Source: Pycnopodia helianthoides
Taxonomy: Eukaryota; Echinodermata; Asteroidea; Forcipulatida; Asteriidae
Direction of reading: 5' to 3'
Assembly: GCA_032158295.1 (NCBI GenBank)
Contig: CM063256.1
Coordinates: 9,238,453 to 9,302,452 of the forward strand
Length of the DNA stretch: 64,000 nt
Part shown: positions 58,863-64,000 of the stretch, in pieces
Layout of the letters: every line of letters begins with the position of its first letter
How positions within the stretch are numbered: the first letter of the stretch is position 1
Notes under the pieces: model-generated
The model's database searches: none
Told to the model about the DNA's origin: nothing
What the model saw: the letters and a program-made list of their open reading frames with translations, nothing else
Made by a program: the position numbers and the translations under genes

Positions 58863-59925
58863 GCTTTACTCACACGGATATGGGTTTGGGGTCAAAGACA
58901 AAAAAAAAAAAATTGATTCAAAGCTCAATGAAAATCACATAATATATAACCACCAAATACAGTATACTTTATAAAGACTAGGAGGTTTGGGTAGGGTTTG
59001 GGCAAGTACAATGAGTGCTCTCCACCAACCCTGACTCTTTTTTTTGGTAATATTTACCTTATTAACGGCGAGTCCGGTCCTTATAAGCAACAATTGTGTG
59101 ATTTCCTAAATATAGATTATCTATGGTCATGATCATAATCATAAAATGGTACATTTAAGTTTATTTTTACATTGTTGTCAACATTTTTAGATGTTAGTGA
59201 ACTGTACATGTATGAACTGTACATGTATGTATGTGTACACTTTAAAACTGTTTAGTTATAATAATTGTTGATTATTGATCAAACCAAAAGTAATTCTGAA
59301 GTACCACCTGACATTCTAAGATAGGTCGATGGGAATTTAAAATGTCCGCAAAAGCTGGCGGTAATATCACATTTTTGATGTAAGGTTTTTTGAAAATGGG
59401 TTACAAATATGACACTTTAAAGCGTAGCAAATACCTCATTTGACACTATTTTTGGCCTATTCGACGCCTACAAATGATTTTTTATCGTCAATTTCCAAAA
59501 AGTGCACGGGAAATAAACGTAGAAAGACAACAACAATTTTGTTTTTCTATGTGGGCCCGAGTATCCAATAAAGCAAAACAAAAGTCACGCGTGTTGATTA
59601 ACAGTGAATTATGCATGACTTTCTGTCCTGTTTGCAAATTTAACATTCATGTAGTAAAACTCGTTCTGAAAGATTTTGCCAGGTTTTGTTGTTAGCTTCA
59701 AGTTTTAAAATAATTCTCTTGAGAGGTAGGCCTTATTCAAGTTTTGATGAGCTCTTGCCAACTTAACAACCTATTTTTGTTGAACATTCCGAAGTTAAAA
59801 TACCAATGAACATGAGTTTCCTTTTAAATCTGGGTGTCACCAAATATAATTTCCAAAAATGCTCGTGATTATTCGGATAAATAGTTTATTTAAATTTGTA
59901 ATATGTTTTGAATATTTGTGAACAG
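58863..59925. other. remainder of the presumed gene D 5' intron
   Basis: AT-rich, no exon recognised. It ends at a pyrimidine-poor but usable acceptor, TTGTGAACAG. Confidence 0.45.
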
Positions 59926-61370
59926 GTCCTAAAAGTTAACCCCATGGCACCTACTGATAAATGGGAGGATCGTCCCTGCCACTTCACTGGAAAATCAACA
60001 CCGGCAATCGAGTGAACTACAAGAAAATCATTAGGAACATCGACAACGACTTGGATATTACCAGAAATATGTTTACTGCGGGAAACCTTTTATTCAGAGC
60101 TTACCTGGAAGTTTCAAATCGTTATTATCATTATGACGTAAGAAAAGCGCGCGAATTTCTCGACAAAGCAGATGATCACATACTCAACCACGCACCACCA
60201 GATTTTCGTAATGGTTTTAAAAGTGTTGCATTGCTCAACCGAATGTGGATTGAGCACAAGAACCGTGATGACAGGAAAGTTAACAGCTTACTAGCCGAAC
60301 TAAATGAGTTAGACCTAACAGAAAGAGATTTGTCTGTAATTAATACCGTGAAGGCTTCAGGTTTAACAAGGCTCGGCCCGCCGGAACTTGACAACTCACT
60401 TGACATTTTTGAGGCAGCGCTTGTACATTTTCCGAAGTGTCCCGACTTTCTCTTTGGAGCTATGCTGGTAACTGGAAGAAAGGTGCGTTACAAACGGAAG
60501 CTCCCTGCCAGTTATGACCAACTCGACGATGTTGGAAAATCACTGATGGACAAGGAGCGATATTATTGTGAACAACTGATAAAAGTAAAAGACGAGTATC
60601 AACTTGGCAGGTCATTCCTTGGACAAAATTTTAACCGACGAGGACAGAATTATCACAACTCTGCTGGTTTTCAGTTAGAGAAGGCTTATGAACAGGCGCC
60701 TACAGTGAGAGAAACGTTTAATAACTTGATCAGGTTCTACAGATACCATGACGTAGAAAAGGCTATAAGTGCATTGCAAGTCAACATTCGAAAATGGCCG
60801 TACACACAAGTTGCTGAGAGTCACTTTCAGCTGGCTTTGTGCTACCTCTATAAACTAAAGCTAAAATGCTCACCAAAAACAACTTCAAAACTGACAACAG
60901 CAGCCTTGAATGAACTAGATCAATGTTTGGAGTTAGACAAGATGCACTTGTTTGCCTTAATGAAAAAGCTTGATTTGATGACCGAATGTGGATCAATACA
61001 AGAAGCAGGAAGTCTGTATGAGGACAAACTTCAAGAGTCCGATATTTTAACACCTCAGGACCGGTTCCATCTCTTCTACTGCTATGCAACTTTTCTGGAG
61101 CGTACAAAGTCACCGTCTAGGATTGACAGTGGCAACTTGTGATGGAGACTTCTGCACAATTACAATCTCTAGATGAGAGCTCTGGTAAATGGAAAGTAGC
61201 GGACAGGATAGAGTCGGACAGGGACAAGACATACAATAAACTTCTCGCCTACTACAAACAGGAACAAAACGTTGACCTACAACTGGGCATTCTGTATCTT
61301 CAGATGTTCAAATTTGCTAAGGCCGAGGAGACTTTAGGTCGTCTGGATCCCAAGAGCAATTTCAGATACC
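59926..61370 (+). pseudogene. gene D: IFIT-like exon 1, two frame breaks, cut off by satellite
   Basis: ATG at 59944 (MAPTDKWEDRPCHFT). One T is missing next to 59988, where W of CHFTW should stand; the frame then runs open from 59961 to 61142 with LLFRAYLEVSN, LTRLGPPELDN and AESHFQLALCY. A second lost base near 61128 shifts the frame, and DLQLGILYLQMFKFAKAEETL follows. Homology to gene C stops at about 61370 (C position about 45285), where 8-bp repeats begin. It is closer to C than to A/B. Exons 2-7 are not in the window. Pseudogene or assembly damage cannot be told apart from sequence alone. Confidence 0.7.
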
Positions 61371-62650
61371 AATCGGTTCATCGGTTCATCGGTTCATCGG
61401 TTCATCGGTTCATCGGTTCATCGGTTCATCGGTTCTCATCGTTCATCGGTTCATCGGTTCATCGGTTCATCGGTTCATCGGTTTCATCGGTTCATCGGTT
61501 CATCGGTTCATCGGTTTCGCATCGGTTCATCGGTTCATCGGTTCATCACGGTTCATCGGTTCATCGGTTCATCGGTTCATCGGTTCATCGGTTCATCGGT
61601 TCATCGGTTCATCGGTTCATCGGTTCATCGGTTCATCGGTTCATCGGTTCAATCGGTTCATCGTGTTCATCGGTTCATCGGTTCATCGGTTCATCGGTTT
61701 CATCGGTTCATCGGTTCATCGGTTCATCGGTTCGATCGTCATCGGTTCATCGGTTCATCGGTTTCATCGGTTCATCGGTTCATTATCGGTTTCATCGGTT
61801 CATCGGTTCATCGGTTCATCGGTTCATCGGTCAGGTTCATCGGTTCATCGGTTCATCGGTTCATCGGTTCATCGGTTCATCGGTTCATCGGTTCATCGGT
61901 TCATCGGTTCATCGGTTCATCGGTTCATCGGTTCATCGGTTCATCGGTTCATCGGTTCATCGGTTCATCGGTTCATCGGTTCATCGGTTCATCGGTTCAT
62001 CGGTTCATCGGTTCATCGGTTCATCGTTCATCGGTTCATCGGTTCATCGGTTCATCGGTTCATCGGTTCATCGGTTCATCGGTTCATCGGTTCATCGGTT
62101 TCATCGGTTCATCGGTTCATCGGTTCATCGGTTCATCGGTTCATCGGTTCATCGGTTCATCGGTTCATCGGTTCATCGGTTCATCGGTTCATCGGTTCAT
62201 CGGTTCATCGGTTCATCGGTTCATCGGTTCATCGGTTCATCGGTTCATCGTTCATCGGTTCATCGGTTCATCGGTTCATCGGTCTCATCGGTTCATCGGT
62301 TCATCGGTTCATCTTCATCGGTTCATCGGTTCATCGGTTCATCGGTTCATCGGTTCATCGGTTCATCGGTTCATCGGTTCATCGGTTCATCGGTTCATCG
62401 GTTCATCGGTTCATCGGTTCATCGGTTCATCGGTTCATCGGTTCATCGGTTCTCATCGGTTCATCGGTTCATCGGTTATCATCGGTTCATCGGTCATCGG
62501 TTCATCGGTTCACCGGTTCATCGGTTCATCGGTTCATCGGTTCATCGGTTCATCGGTCTCATCGGTTCATCGGTTCATCGGTTCACGGTTCATCGGTTCA
62601 TCGGTTCATCGGTTCATCGGTTCATCGGTTCATCGGTTCATCGGTTCACT
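61371..62650. repeat. (GGTTCATC)n satellite
   Basis: About 150 near-perfect 8-base units with occasional single-base gains or losses. In all three forward frames the unit reads a cyclic SSVHRFIG peptide without stops, which explains the long apparent frames of 634 and 409 residues. Confidence 0.95.
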
Positions 62651-62900
62651 CGGTTCATTCCGGTTCGTCATCGGTTACGGTCTACGGTCTATCGGTCTAC
62701 GTCTCCGGTCTACTCACGGTCAATCGGTCTACGTCTTCCGGTTACTCGGTCTCCGGTTCGGTTATCACGGTCTCATCGTTCATACGGTCATCGGTCTATC
62801 GGTTCATCGGTTCATCCGGTTTCTACGGTCTCACGGTCATACCCGGTCTCGGTTCATCGGTCACGGTTACGTCTACGGTTCTCCGGTTCTAGTCTCGGTT
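62651..62900. repeat. transition zone between two 8-bp satellites
   Basis: Mixed units such as CGGTTACGGTCTACGG and CGTCTCCGGT grade from GGTTCATC to CCGGTCTA. Homogeneity is clearly lower than on either side. Confidence 0.8.
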
Positions 62901-64000
62901 CTACCGGTCTACCGGTTCTACCGGTTACCGGTCACCGGTTCACCGGTTCTACCGGTCTAACCGGTCTACCGGTCTACCGGTCTACCGGTCTACGGTCTAC
63001 CGGTTCACCGGTCTACCGGTCTAACCGGTCTAAACCGGTCTAACCGGTCTAACGTCTACCGGTTACTACCGGTCTACCGGTCTACCGGTCTACCGGTCTA
63101 CCGTCTACCGGTCTAACCGGTCTACCGGTCTACCGTCTACCGGTCTACCGGTCTACCGGTCTACCGTCTACCGGTCTTACCGGTCTACCGGTCTACGTAC
63201 TACGGTCTACCGGTCTAACCGGTCTACCGGTCTAACCGGTCTACCGGTCTATACCGGTCTACCGGTCTACCGGTCTACCGGTCTACGCACCGTCTACCGG
63301 TCTACCGGTCTACCGTCTACCGGTCTACCGGTCTAACCGGTCTACCGGTCTACCGGTCTACCGGTCTAACCGGTCTACCGGTCTACCGTCTACCGGTCTA
63401 CCGGTCTACCGGTCTACCGGTCTACCGGTCTACCGTCTACGGTCTAACCGGTCTACCGGTCTACCGGTCTACTCACCGGTCTACCGGTACTACCGGTCTA
63501 ACCGGTCTACCGGTCTACCGGTCTACCGGTCTACTATACCGGTCTACCGGTCTACCGGTCTACCGGTCTACCGTCTACCGTCTACCGGTCTACCGGTCTA
63601 CCGGTCTACCGGTCTAACGGTCTATACGTCTACCGGTCTACCGGTCTACCGGTCTACCGTCTACCGGTCTACCGGTCTACCGGTCTACGTCTACCGGTCT
63701 ACCGGTCTACCGGTCTACGGTCTACGCGGTCTACCGGTCTACGTCTACCGGTCTACCGGTCTACGGTCTACGGTCTACCGTCTACCGGTCTACGGTCTAC
63801 GGTCTACGGTCTACCCGGGCTACGGTCTACGGTCTAGCCGGTCTACGGTCTAGCGGTCTAGCGGTCTACCCGGTCTAGCGGTCTAGCGGTCTACGGTCTA
63901 CCGGTCTAGCGGTCTAGCGGTCTAGCGGTCTAGCGGTCTAGCGGTCTAGCGGTCTAGCGGTCTACGGTCTAGCGGTCTACCGGTCTAGCGGTCTAGCGCA
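62901..64000. repeat. (CCGGTCTA)n satellite grading to (GCGGTCTA)n
   Basis: CCGGTCTA units, many with a lost base (CGTCTA) or an extra A, change after about 63715 to CGGTCTAC and from about 63830 to GCGGTCTA. It runs off the end of the window. Confidence 0.95.

Noticed and set aside
61139..63043. 634- and 409-residue open frames rich in SSVHRFIG
   Set aside because: They come from an 8-bp repeat that has no stop in any forward frame; only the first ~75 codons after 61139 are gene D sequence.
1..64000. tRNA or rRNA genes
   Set aside because: No cloverleaf with A/B boxes and no rRNA-like conserved stretch was noticed by eye.

Overview
The window is eukaryotic, AT-rich, intron-rich and crowded with short non-autonomous transposons. 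It is probably from an echinoderm, most likely a sea star. That placement is inference: it rests on miniature-transposon families I associate with sea-star genomes (ends ACTGGACAC and TTAAAGGAACATTACA), frequent AGGCCTAC words, and an L2-like LINE with a 2A-like N-terminal motif as known from sea urchin elements. I see no rRNA, tRNA or prokaryotic-type gene.

The main content is a cluster of four related genes, A and B on the minus strand (1832-9094 and 24142-32205) and C and D on the plus strand (43610-51336 and 59926 onward). Their large first coding exon encodes a helical TPR-type protein with the N-terminal CHFTW motif and the central SH(H/F)QLALCY motif of vertebrate IFIT antiviral RNA-binding proteins. 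Unlike vertebrate IFITs (about 470-490 residues), the exon is followed by six or seven small coding exons, all joined in phase 0, that add about 500 residues I cannot assign to a known domain. These exons appear to form two successive copies of a three-exon module (exons 2-3-4 and 5-6-7). Gene C is intact by eye and would encode about 1,195 residues. A and B have well-preserved 3' exons but a first exon broken by frameshifts or stop codons. D has two one-base breaks and then runs into an 8-bp satellite that fills the window to its end.

Layout: 1-15790 and 21055-40540 are two direct copies of one segmental duplication carrying genes A and B with their 5' flanks. Transposon insertions present in one copy and absent from the other show activity after the duplication. 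Between and around the genes lie minisatellites (a 124-bp array upstream of A, a 203-bp GT-flanked array in B intron 1, a hairpin array and a TGACGTCA-rich array in A), a foldback-like element nested in a MITE, and an L2-type LINE (55319-58862) in the presumed 5' intron of D.

If expressed, these genes would be candidates for innate immune or RNA-sensing effectors. IRF- and NF-kB-like motifs in the 5' regions of A/B and D fit inducible expression, but this is motif matching only. All gene models were assembled by eye from reading frame, paralogue conservation and GT/AG splice signals; none is supported by transcripts here.
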